A DNA stretch of 64,000 nucleotides. It comes from Escherichia sp. E1V33 (GTDB taxonomy: Bacteria; Pseudomonadota; Gammaproteobacteria; Enterobacterales; Enterobacteriaceae). Both the position numbers and the translations under genes were made by a program. Location: contig NZ_RHJI01000022.1 of assembly GCF_004211955.1 (NCBI RefSeq), positions 1-64,000 on the forward strand, written 5' to 3'. The notes under the pieces were generated by a model, which saw only the letters and a program-made list of their open reading frames with translations, was not told where the DNA came from and did not search any database. Below, piece after piece: positions 20,290-31,357 of this stretch (position 1 is its first letter; the number at the start of each line of letters is the position of its first letter).

Positions 20290-21393
20290 GTGAATTTACT
20301 GACAGTGAGTACTGATCTCATCAGTATTTTTTTATTCACGACACTGTTTCTGTTTTTTGCCCGCAAGGTGGCAAAAAAAGTCGGTTTAGTGGATAAACCT
20401 AATTTCCGCAAACGTCACCAGGGATTGATACCGCTCGTTGGGGGTATTTCGGTTTACGCAGGGATTTGCTTCACGTTCGGAATTGTCGATTACTATATTC
20501 CACATGCAGCTCTCTACCTGGCTTGTGCCGGCGTCCTTGTGTTCATCGGCGCGCTGGATGACCGTTTTGATATCAGCGTAAAAATCCGTGCCACCATACA
20601 GGCAGCTGTTGGCATTGTTATGATGGTGTTCGGGAAGCTTTATCTTAGTAGCCTTGGATATATCTTTGGCTCCTGGGAGATGGTGCTCGGACCGTTTGGT
20701 TACTTCCTGACGCTGTTTGCTGTCTGGGCGGCGATTAATGCCTTCAACATGGTCGATGGTATTGATGGCTTGCTGGGCGGGTTGTCCTGCGTCTCGTTTG
20801 CGGCAATCGGTATGATTTTGTGGTTCGACGGGCAAACCAGCCTCGCGATCTGGTGCTTTGCGATGATCGCCGCCATCCTGCCTTATATCATGCTCAACCT
20901 CGGTATTCTGGGGCGTCGCTACAAAGTCTTTATGGGCGATGCGGGCAGTACGCTGATTGGTTTTACCGTTATCTGGATCCTGTTGGAAACTACCCAGGGA
21001 GCCACACATCCAATCAGCCCGGTTACCGCTTTATGGATCATTGCTATCCCGCTGATGGACATGGTGGCGATTATGTATCGTCGTTTGCGGAAAGGCATGA
21101 GTCCATTCTCACCTGACCGACAGCATATTCATCATTTGATTATGCGCGCCGGATTTACTTCTCGTCAGGCGTTTGTGTTGATTACCCTTGCTGCAGCGCT
21201 ACTCGCTTCTATTGGCGTACTGGCAGAATATTCTCATTTTGTCCCGGAATGGGTCATGCTGGTGCTCTTTTTGCTAGCATTCTTCCTCTATGGCTATTGC
21301 ATTAAGCGTGCCTGGAAGGTTGCTCGCTTCATTAAACGCGTGAAACGTCGACTGCGCAGAAACCGTGATGGCAGCCCTAATTTAACCAAATAA
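20290..21393 (+). CDS. wecA: UDP-GlcNAc:undecaprenyl-phosphate GlcNAc-1-P transferase
   Basis: 367 residues with a GTG start. Polytopic inner-membrane protein (about 11 helices) of the MraY/WecA family: catalytic Asp motifs GALDDRFD near 95 and NMVDGIDGL near 155, FMGDAGST near 217, and the DRQHIHHL loop. It makes undecaprenyl-PP-GlcNAc (lipid I of ECA) and also starts many O antigens. First gene of the ECA operon; wzzE follows after 12 bp. Confidence 0.97.
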   Translation: MNLLTVSTDLISIFLFTTLFLFFARKVAKKVGLVDKPNFRKRHQGLIPLVGGISVYAGICFTFGIVDYYIPHAALYLACAGVLVFIGALDDRFDISVKIRATIQAAVGIVMMVFGKLYLSSLGYIFGSWEMVLGPFGYFLTLFAVWAAINAFNMVDGIDGLLGGLSCVSFAAIGMILWFDGQTSLAIWCFAMIAAILPYIMLNLGILGRRYKVFMGDAGSTLIGFTVIWILLETTQGATHPISPVTALWIIAIPLMDMVAIMYRRLRKGMSPFSPDRQHIHHLIMRAGFTSRQAFVLITLAAALLASIGVLAEYSHFVPEWVMLVLFLLAFFLYGYCIKRAWKVARFIKRVKRRLRRNRDGSPNLTK

Positions 21394-21405
21394 AACGAGG
21401 ATGTA

Positions 21406-22452
21406 ATGACGCAACCAATGCCTGGGAAACCAGCCGAAGACGCTGAAAATGAACTGGATATTCGTGGGTTGTTTCGTACCTTGTGGGCTGGGAAGCTGTG
21501 GATTATTGGCATGGGGCTGGCGTTTGCCTTAATCGCGTTGGCGTATACTTTTTTTGCGCGTCAGGAGTGGAGCGCGACGGCGATTACCGATCGTCCAACC
21601 GTGAATATGCTGGGCGGGTACTACTCGCAGCAGCAGTTTCTGCGTAACCTGGATGTTCGTTCAAATATGGCTCCTGCCGACCAACCATCGGTCATGGATG
21701 AAGCCTATAAAGAGTTTATTATGCAACTGGCATCGTGGGATACCCGCCGCGATTTCTGGTTGCAGACAGATTATTACAAACAGCGGATGGTCGGAAATAG
21801 TAAGGCGGATGCGGCTCTGCTGGATGAAATGATCAACAACATCCTGTTTATTCCTGGTGATTTCGCCCGCGCGGTCAATGACAGCGTTAAGCTGGTTGCC
21901 GAAACCGCCCCCGATGCGAATAATCTGCTTCGGCAATATGTTGCTTTTGCCAGCCAGCGTGCTGCCAGCCATTTGAATGATGAGCTGAAAGGCGCATGGG
22001 CGGCGCGCACTATTCAGATGAAAGCTCAGGTGAAGCGTCAGGAAGAGGTGGCTAAGTCCATCTACGACCGCCGGATGAACAGTATTGAACAGGCACTAAA
22101 AATCGCCGAGCAACACAATATTTCTCGCAGTGCGACAGACGTACCGGCCGAGGAATTACCTGATTCAGAAATGTTCCTGTTGGGGCGCCCGATGCTTCAG
22201 GCGCGACTGGAAAATTTACAGGCTGTCGGCCCGGCCTTTGATCTCGACTATGATCAGAATCGGGCCATGTTAAACACCCTTAATGTTGGTCCAACCCTGG
22301 ATCCGCGTTTTCAGACCTATCGCTATTTGCGTACACCGGAAGAACCGGTAAAACGCGATAGCCCACGTCGTGCCTTCCTGATGATTATGTGGGGCATTGT
22401 CGGGGGGCTGATCGGGGCTGGTGTCGCATTAACCCGCCGTTGCTCGAAATAG
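21406..22452 (+). CDS. wzzE: ECA chain-length determinant
   Basis: 348-residue polysaccharide co-polymerase with two membrane segments: one near residues 31-51 and a C-terminal one ([20 protein letters not shown]). The large periplasmic part is mostly helical. WzzE sets the modal length of ECA chains together with WzyE. Confidence 0.96.
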   Translation: MTQPMPGKPAEDAENELDIRGLFRTLWAGKLWIIGMGLAFALIALAYTFFARQEWSATAITDRPTVNMLGGYYSQQQFLRNLDVRSNMAPADQPSVMDEAYKEFIMQLASWDTRRDFWLQTDYYKQRMVGNSKADAALLDEMINNILFIPGDFARAVNDSVKLVAETAPDANNLLRQYVAFASQRAASHLNDELKGAWAARTIQMKAQVKRQEEVAKSIYDRRMNSIEQALKIAEQHNISRSATDVPAEELPDSEMFLLGRPMLQARLENLQAVGPAFDLDYDQNRAMLNTLNVGPTLDPRFQTYRYLRTPEEPVKRDSPRRAFLMIMWGIVGGLIGAGVALTRRCSK

Positions 22453-22507
22453 CAACACTGCTGTGGTGAGCGCAAAGGCGCTCGCCGCTTATTCGAAGAG
22501 AATCGAT

Positions 22508-23638
22508 GTGAAAGTACTGACTGTATTTGGTACGCGCCCGGAAGCCATCAAGATGGCGCCGTTGGTGCATGCGTTGGCAAAAGACCCTTTTTTTGAGGCT
22601 AAAGTTTGCGTCACTGCGCAGCATCGGGAGATGCTCGATCAGGTGCTGAAACTCTTTTCCATTGTACCTGACTACGATCTCAACATAATGCAGCCAGGAC
22701 AGGGCCTGACAGAGATAACCTGTCGGATTCTGGAAGGACTAAAACCTATTCTTGCCGAGTTCAAACCAGACGTCGTGCTGGTTCACGGTGATACTACCAC
22801 CACACTGGCAACCAGCCTGGCCGCGTTTTATCAGCGTATTCCTGTTGGTCATGTTGAGGCCGGACTGCGCACGGGCGATCTCTATTCGCCGTGGCCGGAA
22901 GAGGCTAACCGTACATTGACCGGGCATCTGGCGATGTACCATTTTTCACCAACTGAAACTTCCCGGCAAAATTTGCTGCGTGAAAACGTCGCTGACAGCC
23001 GAATCTTTATTACCGGTAATACAGTCATTGATGCGCTGCTGTGGGTGCGCGACCAGGTAATGAGCAGCGATACGCTGCGTTCAGAACTGGCGGCAAATTA
23101 CCCGTTTATCGACCCCGATAAAAAGATGATTCTGGTGACCGGTCACAGGCGTGAGAGCTTTGGTCGTGGCTTTGAAGAAATCTGCCATGCGCTGGCTGAA
23201 ATCGCTACTACTCATCAGGACATCCAGATTGTTTATCCGGTACATCTTAACCCTAATGTCAGAGAGCCGGTAAATCGCATTCTGGGGCATGTGAAAAATG
23301 TCATTCTGATTGATCCCCAGGAGTATTTACCGTTTGTCTGGTTGATGAACCACGCCTGGTTGATTTTGACTGACTCTGGCGGCATTCAGGAAGAAGCTCC
23401 TTCTCTGGGTAAACCTGTGCTGGTGATGCGCGATACCACCGAACGCCCAGAGGCGGTGACCGCTGGTACGGTACGTCTGGTGGGGACGGATAAACAACGG
23501 ATCGTCGAGGAAGTGACGCGTCTTTTAGAAGACGAAGATGAATATCAAACTATGAGCCGAGCCCATAACCCGTATGGGGATGGTCAGGCATGCTCTCGCA
23601 TTTTGGAAGCGTTAAAAAATAATCGGATATCACTATGA
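22508..23638 (+). CDS. wecB: UDP-GlcNAc 2-epimerase (non-hydrolysing)
   Basis: 376 residues from the GTG at 22508 giving [20 protein letters not shown]; the frame stays open 15 codons upstream without conservation. Catalytic acidic residues lie in VHGDTTTT (D95 region) and HVEAGLRTG (E117), with [10 protein letters not shown] near 210. It converts UDP-GlcNAc to UDP-ManNAc for the second ECA sugar. It overlaps wecC by 4 bp (ATGA). Confidence 0.97.
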   Translation: MKVLTVFGTRPEAIKMAPLVHALAKDPFFEAKVCVTAQHREMLDQVLKLFSIVPDYDLNIMQPGQGLTEITCRILEGLKPILAEFKPDVVLVHGDTTTTLATSLAAFYQRIPVGHVEAGLRTGDLYSPWPEEANRTLTGHLAMYHFSPTETSRQNLLRENVADSRIFITGNTVIDALLWVRDQVMSSDTLRSELAANYPFIDPDKKMILVTGHRRESFGRGFEEICHALAEIATTHQDIQIVYPVHLNPNVREPVNRILGHVKNVILIDPQEYLPFVWLMNHAWLILTDSGGIQEEAPSLGKPVLVMRDTTERPEAVTAGTVRLVGTDKQRIVEEVTRLLEDEDEYQTMSRAHNPYGDGQACSRILEALKNNRISL

Positions 23639-24897
23639 GTTTTGCGACCATTTCTGTTATCGGACTAGGTTATATCGGGCTGCCAACGGCGGCTGCGTTT
23701 GCCTCTCGGCAAAAACAGGTGATTGGTGTCGATATCAACCAACAAGCGGTTGATACCATCAATCGTGGCGAAATTCATATCGTCGAACCTGATTTGGCGA
23801 GCGTGGTAAAAACTGCCGTAGAAGGTGGTTTTTTACGAGCGAGCACGACGCCGGTTGAGGCTGATGCCTGGCTGATTGCAGTCCCAACGCCATTTAAAGG
23901 CGATCATGAGCCGGATATGGCCTACGTTGAATCGGCTGCCCGCTCCATTGCGCCAGTGCTGAAAAAAGGCGCATTGGTGATCCTTGAGTCCACCTCGCCG
24001 GTGGGCTCAACCGAGAAGATGGCAGAATGGTTAGCAGAGATGCGTCCGGATCTGACTTTCCCGCAGCAGGTGGGCGAGCAGGCGGACGTCAACATTGCTT
24101 ATTGCCCGGAACGTGTGTTGCCGGGGCAGGTGATGGTCGAACTGATTAAAAACGATCGCGTCATTGGCGGCATGACGCCAGTTTGCTCGGCGCGCGCCAG
24201 CGAACTGTACAAAATTTTCCTCGAAGGCGAGTGTGTCGTCACCAACTCGCGGACGGCGGAAATGTGTAAGCTCACAGAAAACAGCTTCCGCGACGTGAAT
24301 ATCGCTTTTGCTAACGAACTGTCGCTGATTTGCGCCGATCAGGGAATTAACGTCTGGGAACTGATTCGTCTGGCGAATCGCCATCCGCGCGTCAATATTC
24401 TCCAGCCTGGTCCGGGGGTGGGCGGTCACTGCATTGCCGTCGACCCGTGGTTTATCGTGGCGCAGAATCCCCAGCAGGCGCAGCTTATCCGCACCGCGCG
24501 CGAAGTGAACGATCATAAGCCTTTCTGGGTTATCGATCAGGTGAAAGCGGCGGTCGCTGATTGTCTGGCTGCTACTGATAAACGCGCTAGCGAACTAAAA
24601 ATTGCCTGCTTTGGTCTGGCGTTTAAACCGAATATTGATGACCTGCGCGAAAGCCCGGCGATGGAAATCGCTGAACTGATCGCCCAGTGGCACAGCGGCG
24701 AAACGCTGGTTGTTGAGCCTAACATTCACCAGTTGCCGAAAAAACTGACCGGGCTTTGCACGCTGGCGCAGCTTGACGAGGCGCTGGCGACGGCAGATGT
24801 GCTGGTGATGCTGGTAGATCACAGCCAGTTTAAAGCCATTAGCGGAGATGATGTTCAGCAGCAGTATGTGGTGGATACCAAAGGAGTCTGGCGCTGA
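23635..24897 (+). CDS. wecC: UDP-ManNAc dehydrogenase
   Basis: 420 residues of the UDP-glucose/GDP-mannose dehydrogenase family. N-terminal NAD-binding loop [14 protein letters not shown]; catalytic Cys in [15 protein letters not shown] near 266; C-terminal domain with DVLVMLVDH. It oxidises UDP-ManNAc to UDP-ManNAcA. The protein ends normally (TKGVWR, TGA). In K-12 rffG starts overlapping this stop; here there is no rffG and wecD begins 40 bp later. Confidence 0.97.
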   Translation: MSFATISVIGLGYIGLPTAAAFASRQKQVIGVDINQQAVDTINRGEIHIVEPDLASVVKTAVEGGFLRASTTPVEADAWLIAVPTPFKGDHEPDMAYVESAARSIAPVLKKGALVILESTSPVGSTEKMAEWLAEMRPDLTFPQQVGEQADVNIAYCPERVLPGQVMVELIKNDRVIGGMTPVCSARASELYKIFLEGECVVTNSRTAEMCKLTENSFRDVNIAFANELSLICADQGINVWELIRLANRHPRVNILQPGPGVGGHCIAVDPWFIVAQNPQQAQLIRTAREVNDHKPFWVIDQVKAAVADCLAATDKRASELKIACFGLAFKPNIDDLRESPAMEIAELIAQWHSGETLVVEPNIHQLPKKLTGLCTLAQLDEALATADVLVMLVDHSQFKAISGDDVQQQYVVDTKGVWR

Positions 24898-24937
24898 TAC
24901 TGATTACAGTAATCGACTGTGTTGAGGGAGATAGAGA
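24898..24937 (+). other. Novel 40-bp wecC-wecD junction replacing rffG-rffH
   Basis: Short spacer where E. coli K-12 carries rffG and rffH (about 1.9 kb). It contains the palindrome GATTACAGTAATC (24902-24914) and a strong Shine-Dalgarno GAGGGAG placed correctly for the wecD ATG. Nothing resembling the body of either missing gene remains. Confidence 0.85.
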
Positions 24938-25612
24938 ATGCCCGTCCGCGCCAGTATTGAACCACTAACCTGGGAAAACGCCTTCTTTGGCGTTAACAGC
25001 GCCATCGTGCGCATTAGTCCTGACGCGCCTCTCCTGACGCCAGACGTTTTGGCGCCGTGGTCCCGGGTACAGGCCAAAATTGCCGCATCCAATACCGATG
25101 AACTGGATGTCCTGCAACAGCTGGGATTCTCGCTGGTCGAAGGGGAAGTGGATTTTGCTCTCCCCGTGATCAACGTTAGTGAAAGCCGTGCAGAAGTGGC
25201 TCAAGAATCAGATATTCCAGTACTACGCCAGTTAGCCCGCGAAGCATTCGCACAAAGCCGTTTTCGTATGCCGTGGTATGCGCCCGACGCCAGTGGTCGC
25301 TTTTACGCGCAGTGGATTGAAAATGCCGTGCGCGGCACCTTTGATCATCAATGCCTGGTTTTACGCGCGGCGTCCGGCGAGATTCGCGGCTATGTTTCTC
25401 TACGAGAGTTGAATGCCACTGATGCGCGCATTGGTTTATTGGCAGGACGCGGTGCAGGTGCTGAACTGATGCAAACGGCGCTAAACTGGGCGTATGCTCG
25501 CGGTAAAACAACATTGCGGGTGGCGACCCAGATGGGCAACACCGCCGCGCTTAAACGATACATACAAAGTGGTGCGAATGTAGAAAGCACCGCGTACTGG
25601 TTATACAGGTGA
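24938..25612 (+). CDS. wecD: dTDP-4-amino-4,6-dideoxy-D-galactose N-acetyltransferase
   Basis: 224-residue GNAT-fold acetyltransferase (also rffC) that acetylates dTDP-Fuc4N to dTDP-Fuc4NAc, the donor of the third ECA sugar. Acetyl-CoA-binding region [17 protein letters not shown] near 175. The first half differs from K-12 at noticeably more positions than its neighbours do, by memory, while the C-terminal half looks the same. This suggests recombination across this junction. Bases 24940-24960, read in the other frame, encode ARPRQY-stop, the end of RffH in K-12, which overlaps the wecD start there. Confidence 0.93.
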   Translation: MPVRASIEPLTWENAFFGVNSAIVRISPDAPLLTPDVLAPWSRVQAKIAASNTDELDVLQQLGFSLVEGEVDFALPVINVSESRAEVAQESDIPVLRQLAREAFAQSRFRMPWYAPDASGRFYAQWIENAVRGTFDHQCLVLRAASGEIRGYVSLRELNATDARIGLLAGRGAGAELMQTALNWAYARGKTTLRVATQMGNTAALKRYIQSGANVESTAYWLYR

Positions 25613-25616
25613 TCAC

Positions 25617-26747
25617 ATGATTCCATTTAACGCACCGCCGGTGGTGGGCACCGAACTCGACTATATGCAGTCGGCAATGGGTAGCGGCAAACTGTGCGGC
25701 GATGGCGGTTTTACCCGTCGCTGCCAGCAGTGGCTGGAGCAACGTTTTGGTAGCGCCAAAGTGCTGCTCACGCCGTCCTGCACCGCTTCTCTGGAGATGG
25801 CGGCGCTGTTGCTGGATATCCAGCCTGGCGATGAAGTGATCATGCCGAGCTACACCTTTGTCTCCACCGCCAATGCCTTTGTGCTGCGTGGCGCGAAAAT
25901 CGTCTTTGTGGATGTTCGCCCGGACACCATGAATATCGACGAAACGCTGATTGAAGCGGCGATCACCGACAAAACGCGCGTTATCGTGCCGGTCCATTAC
26001 GCGGGTGTGGCCTGCGAAATGGACACCATTATGGCGTTGGCGAAAAAGCATAATCTGTTTGTGGTGGAAGATGCCGCTCAGGGCGTGATGTCCACTTACA
26101 AAGGGCGTGCGCTGGGAACCATTGGTCATATTGGCTGCTTTAGCTTCCATGAAACCAAAAACTACACGGCGGGCGGTGAAGGCGGCGCGACGCTGATTAA
26201 CGATAAAGCGTTGATCGAACGAGCCGAGATCATCCGTGAAAAAGGCACAAACCGCAGCCAGTTCTTCCGTGGTCAGGTCGATAAATATACCTGGCGCGAT
26301 ATTGGCTCCAGCTATTTGATGTCCGATCTGCAAGCTGCGTACTTGTGGGCGCAACTGGAAGCAGCGGATCGTATTAACCAGCAACGTCTGGCGCTGTGGC
26401 AAAACTACTACGATGCGTTAGCACCTCTGGCGAAAGCCGGGCGTATCGAGCTGCCGTCGATTCCCGATGGCTGCGGGCAGAACGCGCATATGTTCTACAT
26501 TAAACTGCGGGATATTGATGACCGGAGCGCGTTGATTAACTTTCTGAAAGAAGCGGAAATTATGGCGGTGTTCCATTACATTCCGCTGCACGGTTGCCCT
26601 GCGGGGGAACGCTTTGGTGAGTTCCACGGCGAAGATCGCTACACCACCAAAGAGAGCGAGCGCCTGCTGCGCCTGCCGCTGTTCTACAACCTGTCGCCCG
26701 TCAATCAGCGTACGGTAATTGCGACCTTGTTGAACTACTTCTCCTGA
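25617..26747 (+). CDS. wecE: dTDP-4-dehydro-6-deoxy-D-glucose 4-aminotransferase
   Basis: 376-residue DegT/DnrJ/EryC1-family PLP aminotransferase (also rffA). The PLP lysine is K181 in SFHETKNYTAGGEGG; DAAQG near 152 stacks the cofactor. It transaminates dTDP-4-keto-6-deoxyglucose, the product normally supplied by RffG (RmlB), to dTDP-Fuc4N. Full length although the genes for its substrate are absent from this operon. Confidence 0.97.
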   Translation: MIPFNAPPVVGTELDYMQSAMGSGKLCGDGGFTRRCQQWLEQRFGSAKVLLTPSCTASLEMAALLLDIQPGDEVIMPSYTFVSTANAFVLRGAKIVFVDVRPDTMNIDETLIEAAITDKTRVIVPVHYAGVACEMDTIMALAKKHNLFVVEDAAQGVMSTYKGRALGTIGHIGCFSFHETKNYTAGGEGGATLINDKALIERAEIIREKGTNRSQFFRGQVDKYTWRDIGSSYLMSDLQAAYLWAQLEAADRINQQRLALWQNYYDALAPLAKAGRIELPSIPDGCGQNAHMFYIKLRDIDDRSALINFLKEAEIMAVFHYIPLHGCPAGERFGEFHGEDRYTTKESERLLRLPLFYNLSPVNQRTVIATLLNYFS

Positions 26748-26748
26748 T

Positions 26749-27999
26749 ATGTCGCTGGCAAAAGCGTCCCTGTGGACGGCGGCCAGTACGCTGGTCAAGA
26801 TTGGTGCTGGGTTGCTGGTCGGTAAGTTGCTGGCGGTGTCATTTGGTCCTGCGGGGCTTGGGCTGGCAGCAAATTTCCGCCAGTTGATTACCGTGCTCGG
26901 CGTGCTTGCCGGTGCGGGCATCTTTAATGGCGTAACCAAATACGTTGCCCAGTACCATGATAATCCGCAGCAGCTGCGCCGCGTGGTCGGCACTTCATCT
27001 GCAATGGTGCTTGGCTTTTCCACGCTGATGGCGCTGGTCTTTGTGCTGGCAGCTGCGCCAATCAGCCAGGGATTGTTTGGTAATAACGACTATCAGGGGC
27101 TGGTGCGTTTAGTGGCGCTGGTGCAAATGGGGATCGCCTGGGGCAACCTGTTACTGGCGCTGATGAAAGGCTTTCGCGATGCCGCAGGTAATGCGTTATC
27201 GCTGATTGTCGGTAGCTTGATTGGCGTTCTCGCGTACTACGTCAGTTACCGTTTGGGCGGTTATGAAGGGGCGTTGCTTGGTCTGGCGCTGATTCCCGCG
27301 CTAGTGGTGATTCCTGCCGCTGTCATGTTAATTAAGCGTGGTGCTATCCCGTTAAGCTATCTGAAACCCAGTTGGGATAATGGTCTGGCAGGGCAGTTGA
27401 GCAAATTTACGCTCATGGCGTTGATTACGTCGGTGACCTTGCCTGTTGCTTACATCATGATGCGTAAACTGCTGGCGGCGCAGTATAGCTGGGATGAAGT
27501 GGGGATCTGGCAAGGGGTGAGTAGTATTTCCGATGCCTACCTGCAATTTATTACCGCATCGTTCAGCGTATATTTACTGCCCACGTTGTCGCGGCTAACG
27601 GAAAAGCGCGAGATCACCCGGGAAGTGGTTAAATCGCTGAAGTTCGTCTTACCGGCAGTGGCGGCGGCGAGTTTTACCGTCTGGTTGCTGCGTGATTTTG
27701 CCATCTGGCTACTGTTGTCGAATAAATTTACCGCCATGCGCGATCTCTTTGCCTGGCAGTTGGTCGGCGATGTGTTGAAAGTGGGTGCTTATGTCTTTGG
27801 TTATCTGGTGATCGCCAAAGCGTCGTTGCGTTTTTATATTCTGGCGGAAGTCAGCCAGTTCACTTTATTGATGGTATTTGCCCACTGGTTGATCCCCGCG
27901 CATGGAGCCCTGGGCGCGGCGCAGGCCTACATGGCAACTTATATCGTCTATTTCTCTCTTTGTTGTGGCGTGTTTTTACTCTGGCGTAGGCGGGCATGA
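26749..27999 (+). CDS. wzxE: ECA lipid III flippase
   Basis: 416 residues with about 12 hydrophobic segments spread over the whole length, MOP-superfamily Wzx type. It moves undecaprenyl-PP-trisaccharide across the inner membrane. It begins one base after wecE and overlaps wecF by 4 bp. Confidence 0.96.
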   Translation: MSLAKASLWTAASTLVKIGAGLLVGKLLAVSFGPAGLGLAANFRQLITVLGVLAGAGIFNGVTKYVAQYHDNPQQLRRVVGTSSAMVLGFSTLMALVFVLAAAPISQGLFGNNDYQGLVRLVALVQMGIAWGNLLLALMKGFRDAAGNALSLIVGSLIGVLAYYVSYRLGGYEGALLGLALIPALVVIPAAVMLIKRGAIPLSYLKPSWDNGLAGQLSKFTLMALITSVTLPVAYIMMRKLLAAQYSWDEVGIWQGVSSISDAYLQFITASFSVYLLPTLSRLTEKREITREVVKSLKFVLPAVAAASFTVWLLRDFAIWLLLSNKFTAMRDLFAWQLVGDVLKVGAYVFGYLVIAKASLRFYILAEVSQFTLLMVFAHWLIPAHGALGAAQAYMATYIVYFSLCCGVFLLWRRRA

Positions 28000-29075
28000 C
28001 TGTACTGATTCACGTACTGGGATCGGATATCCCTCACCATAACCAAACCGTTCTGCGGTTTTTCAATGACGCGCTGGCCGCGACGAGCGAGCACGCGCGC
28101 GAGTTTATGGTTGCGGGTAAAGATGAAGGCTTAAGTGAAAGTTGCCCGGCGCTTTCTGTGCAATTTTTCCCTGGGAAAAAATCGCTGGCAGAAGCCGTTA
28201 TTGCTAAAGCGAAAGCTAACCGCCAGCAACGGTTTTTCTTCCACGGTCAATTCAATCCCAAGTTGTGGCTGGCGTTGCTTAACGGCGGAATCAAGCCCAG
28301 CCAGTTTTACTGGCATATCTGGGGGGCAGATCTCTATGAGGTTTCCAGTGGATTGAAATATAAACTCTTTTATCCTCTGCGCCGACTGGCACAAAAGCGA
28401 GTGGGATGTGTGTTTGCCACTCGAGGAGACTTGAGCTTTTTTGCCAAAACGCATCCTAAGGTGCGGGGCGAACTGATTTATTTTCCAACCCGTATGGATC
28501 CTTCTCTCAATACGATGGCGAACGATCGCCAACGTGAAGGGAAAATGACCATTCTGGTAGGGAACTCCGGCGACCGCAGCAATGAGCATATCGCCGCCTT
28601 GCGTGCTGTTCATCACCAATTTGGCGATACGGTAAAAGTAGTGGTGCCGATGGGATATCCGCCCAATAACGATGCATATATCAATGAAGTTCGCCAGGCG
28701 GGGCTGGAGTTATTCAGCGAAGAAAATCTGCAAGTTCTAAGCGAAAAACTGGAATTTGATGCCTATCTGGCGCTACTTCGCCAGTGCGATCTTGGTTACT
28801 TTATTTTTGCCCGCCAGCAGGGCATTGGTACGCTGTGCTTGCTGATCCAGGCGGGCATTCCCTGTGTGCTTAACCGGGAAAATCCGTTCTGGCAGGATAT
28901 GACAGAGCAACATTTGCCGGTGCTGTTTACCACTGACGATCTTAACGAGGATATTGTGCGTGAAGCGCAGCGCCAGTTGGCGTCGGTGGATAAAAACAAC
29001 ATTGCCTTCTTTAGCCCGAACTATCTGCAAGGCTGGCAGCGGGCGTTGGCGATTGCCTCCGGGGAGGTCGCATGA
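27996..29075 (+). CDS. wecF: ECA Fuc4NAc transferase
   Basis: 359-residue peripheral glycosyltransferase (family GT56, also rffT). It adds Fuc4NAc from dTDP-Fuc4NAc to lipid II, giving lipid III. Conserved stretches include [18 protein letters not shown] and [11 protein letters not shown]. It overlaps wzxE upstream and wzyE downstream by 4 bp each, indicating tight coupling. Confidence 0.96.
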   Translation: MTVLIHVLGSDIPHHNQTVLRFFNDALAATSEHAREFMVAGKDEGLSESCPALSVQFFPGKKSLAEAVIAKAKANRQQRFFFHGQFNPKLWLALLNGGIKPSQFYWHIWGADLYEVSSGLKYKLFYPLRRLAQKRVGCVFATRGDLSFFAKTHPKVRGELIYFPTRMDPSLNTMANDRQREGKMTILVGNSGDRSNEHIAALRAVHHQFGDTVKVVVPMGYPPNNDAYINEVRQAGLELFSEENLQVLSEKLEFDAYLALLRQCDLGYFIFARQQGIGTLCLLIQAGIPCVLNRENPFWQDMTEQHLPVLFTTDDLNEDIVREAQRQLASVDKNNIAFFSPNYLQGWQRALAIASGEVA

Positions 29076-30424
29076 GCCTGCTGCAATTCAGCGGCCTTTT
29101 TGTTGTCTGGCTGCTCTGCACGCTGTTTATCGCCACGCTGACATGGTTTGAGTTTCGCCGCGTGCGCTTTAACTTCAATGTCTTCTTTTCATTGCTGTTT
29201 TTGCTAACCTTTTTCTTCGGCTTCCCGCTGACCAGCTTGCTGGTGTTTCGCTTTGATGTTGCCGTGGTGCCGCCAGAGATCTTGTTGCAGGCGTTACTTT
29301 CTGCGGGGGGATTTTACGCAGTTTACTACGTCACTTACAAAACACGCTTACGCAAACGCGTTGCCGATGCACCGCGCCGTCCAGTGTTTACCATGAACCG
29401 CGTGGAAACCAATCTCACGTGGGTGATTCTGATGGGCATCGCGCTGGTGAGCGTTGGCATATTTTTCATGCATAACGGCTTTTTGCTGTTCCGGCTTAAC
29501 TCCTACAGCCAGATCTTCTCCAGCGAAGTCTCTGGCGTGGCGTTAAAGCGTTTCTTTTACTTTTTCATCCCGGCAATGTTAGTGGTCTACTTTCTGCGCC
29601 AGGACAGCAAAGCGTGGCTATTTTTCCTCGTCAGCACGGTCGCCTTTGGCTTGCTGACTTATATGATTGTCGGCGGCACTCGCGCCAATATCATCATCGC
29701 ATTCGCTATTTTCCTGTTTATCGGCATTATTCGCGGCTGGATTTCACTGTGGATGCTGGCGGCGGCGGGCGTGCTGGGAATTGTTGGCATGTTCTGGCTG
29801 GCGCTAAAACGCTACGGAATGAACGTGAGCGGCGATGAGGCGTTCTATACGTTTCTCTATCTCACCCGCGATACCTTCTCGCCGTGGGAGAATCTGGCGC
29901 TGCTGTTGCAGAACTACGACAACATCGACTTCCAGGGGCTGGCACCGATTGTTCGCGATTTCTATGTTTTTATCCCTTCCTGGCTGTGGCCGGGTCGCCC
30001 GAGTATGGTGCTGAACTCCGCCAACTACTTTACCTGGGAAGTGCTGAATAACCACTCCGGACTGGCGATCTCGCCTACGCTTATAGGCTCATTGGTTGTT
30101 ATGGGCGGCGCGTTATTCATTCCGCTCGGGGCGATTGTGGTTGGTCTGATCATCAAATGGTTCGACTGGCTGTATGAGCTGGGCAACCGCGAAACTAATC
30201 GCTATAAGGCTGCGATTCTCCACAGTTTCTGCTTCGGGGCGATTTTCAATATGATTGTGCTGGCGCGCGAAGGGTTGGATTCGTTTGTCTCGCGTGTCGT
30301 CTTTTTTATCGTGGTCTTCGGCGCAAGCCTGATGATTGCAAAACTGCTGTACTGGCTTTTTGATAGCGCCGGACTCATTCATAAACGAATAAAATCATCG
30401 CTCCGGACGCAGATTGAAGGATAA
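29072..30424 (+). CDS. wzyE: ECA polymerase
   Basis: 450-residue polytopic membrane protein (about 11 helices) of the WzyE family, with a large periplasmic loop between about residues 250 and 330. It polymerises ECA trisaccharide repeats on the periplasmic face, working with WzzE. Confidence 0.96.
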   Translation: MSLLQFSGLFVVWLLCTLFIATLTWFEFRRVRFNFNVFFSLLFLLTFFFGFPLTSLLVFRFDVAVVPPEILLQALLSAGGFYAVYYVTYKTRLRKRVADAPRRPVFTMNRVETNLTWVILMGIALVSVGIFFMHNGFLLFRLNSYSQIFSSEVSGVALKRFFYFFIPAMLVVYFLRQDSKAWLFFLVSTVAFGLLTYMIVGGTRANIIIAFAIFLFIGIIRGWISLWMLAAAGVLGIVGMFWLALKRYGMNVSGDEAFYTFLYLTRDTFSPWENLALLLQNYDNIDFQGLAPIVRDFYVFIPSWLWPGRPSMVLNSANYFTWEVLNNHSGLAISPTLIGSLVVMGGALFIPLGAIVVGLIIKWFDWLYELGNRETNRYKAAILHSFCFGAIFNMIVLAREGLDSFVSRVVFFIVVFGASLMIAKLLYWLFDSAGLIHKRIKSSLRTQIEG

Positions 30425-30426
30425 CA

Positions 30427-31167
30427 ATGAATAACAACACCACGGCACCGACCTATACGCTGCGTGGCTTACAGTTGATTGGTTGGCGTGATATGCAGCA
30501 TGCCCTCGATTATCTGTTCGCTGATGGGCAGCTTAAGCAGGGAACGCTGGTTGCCATTAATGCCGAAAAAATGCTGACCATTGAAGATAACGCCGAGGTC
30601 AGGGAGTTAATTAACGCTGCCGAATTTAAATATGCCGATGGCATTAGTGTTGTGCGGTCAGTGCGTAAAAAGTACCCACAGGCACAGGTTTCCCGCGTTG
30701 CAGGTGCCGATCTCTGGGAAGAAGTAATGGCGCGCGCTGGCAAGGAAGGGACGCCGGTGTTTCTTGTGGGCGGTAAACCTGAAGTGCTGGCGCAGACCGA
30801 AGCTAAACTGCGCGACCAGTGGAATGTGAATATCGTTGGTAGCCAGGACGGTTATTTCAAGCCTGAGCAGCGTCAGGCGCTGTTTGAGCGTATTCACGCC
30901 AGTGGTGCGCAAATCGTCACTGTCGCAATGGGATCTCCAAAGCAAGAGATCTTCATGCGTGACTGCCGCCTGGTGCACCCTAATGCGCTGTATATGGGCG
31001 TTGGTGGAACGTACGATGTCTTTACCGGTCATGTAAAACGCGCGCCGAAAATCTGGCAAAAACTGGGACTGGAGTGGCTTTATAGACTGCTTTCGCAGCC
31101 GAGTCGCATTAAGCGCCAGCTTCGTTTGCTGCGTTATTTACGCTGGCATTACACCGGCGATCTCTGA
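30427..31167 (+). CDS. wecG: UDP-ManNAcA transferase (ECA lipid II synthase)
   Basis: 246-residue WecG/TagA/CpsF glycosyltransferase (GT26). It transfers ManNAcA to undecaprenyl-PP-GlcNAc. Signature segments are DGISVV near 75, [10 protein letters not shown] near 110 and the [17 protein letters not shown] stretch near 195. Last gene of the ECA operon. Confidence 0.96.
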   Translation: MNNNTTAPTYTLRGLQLIGWRDMQHALDYLFADGQLKQGTLVAINAEKMLTIEDNAEVRELINAAEFKYADGISVVRSVRKKYPQAQVSRVAGADLWEEVMARAGKEGTPVFLVGGKPEVLAQTEAKLRDQWNVNIVGSQDGYFKPEQRQALFERIHASGAQIVTVAMGSPKQEIFMRDCRLVHPNALYMGVGGTYDVFTGHVKRAPKIWQKLGLEWLYRLLSQPSRIKRQLRLLRYLRWHYTGDL

Positions 31168-31185
31168 TTTTCCTCTCTCTGTATA

Positions 31186-31223
31186 GCGACGGAGTGGTCA
31201 CTTCGTCGCCTGCCTGTCTTTTT
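31186..31223 (+). terminator. Hairpin after the ECA operon
   Basis: Inverted repeat GCGACGgAGTG / CACTtCGTCGC with a 2-nt centre, then a T-rich tract (31219-31223) about 10 bp downstream. The separation from the T run makes intrinsic termination uncertain. Confidence 0.5.
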
Positions 31224-31341
31224 ATTACACAAAGCATTCAAATTTTTAATGCTTTATTTGCCATTTCTTCTGAATTACGAAAACATTCGCAACACTCGAT
31301 GTACCCATAACGATAACCGGTAACACCGGAAAGCATGCAAA

Positions 31342-31349
31342 CACAACAC
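31342..31349 (+). promoter_or_regulatory. Candidate GcvB pairing site in the yifK leader
   Basis: CACAACAC directly upstream of the Shine-Dalgarno GAGGA of yifK. GcvB represses amino acid transporter mRNAs by pairing with CACAACA-type sequence, and yifK is a reported target in enterobacteria. The position would block ribosome entry. Confidence 0.6.
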
Positions 31350-31357
31350 GAGGATTT

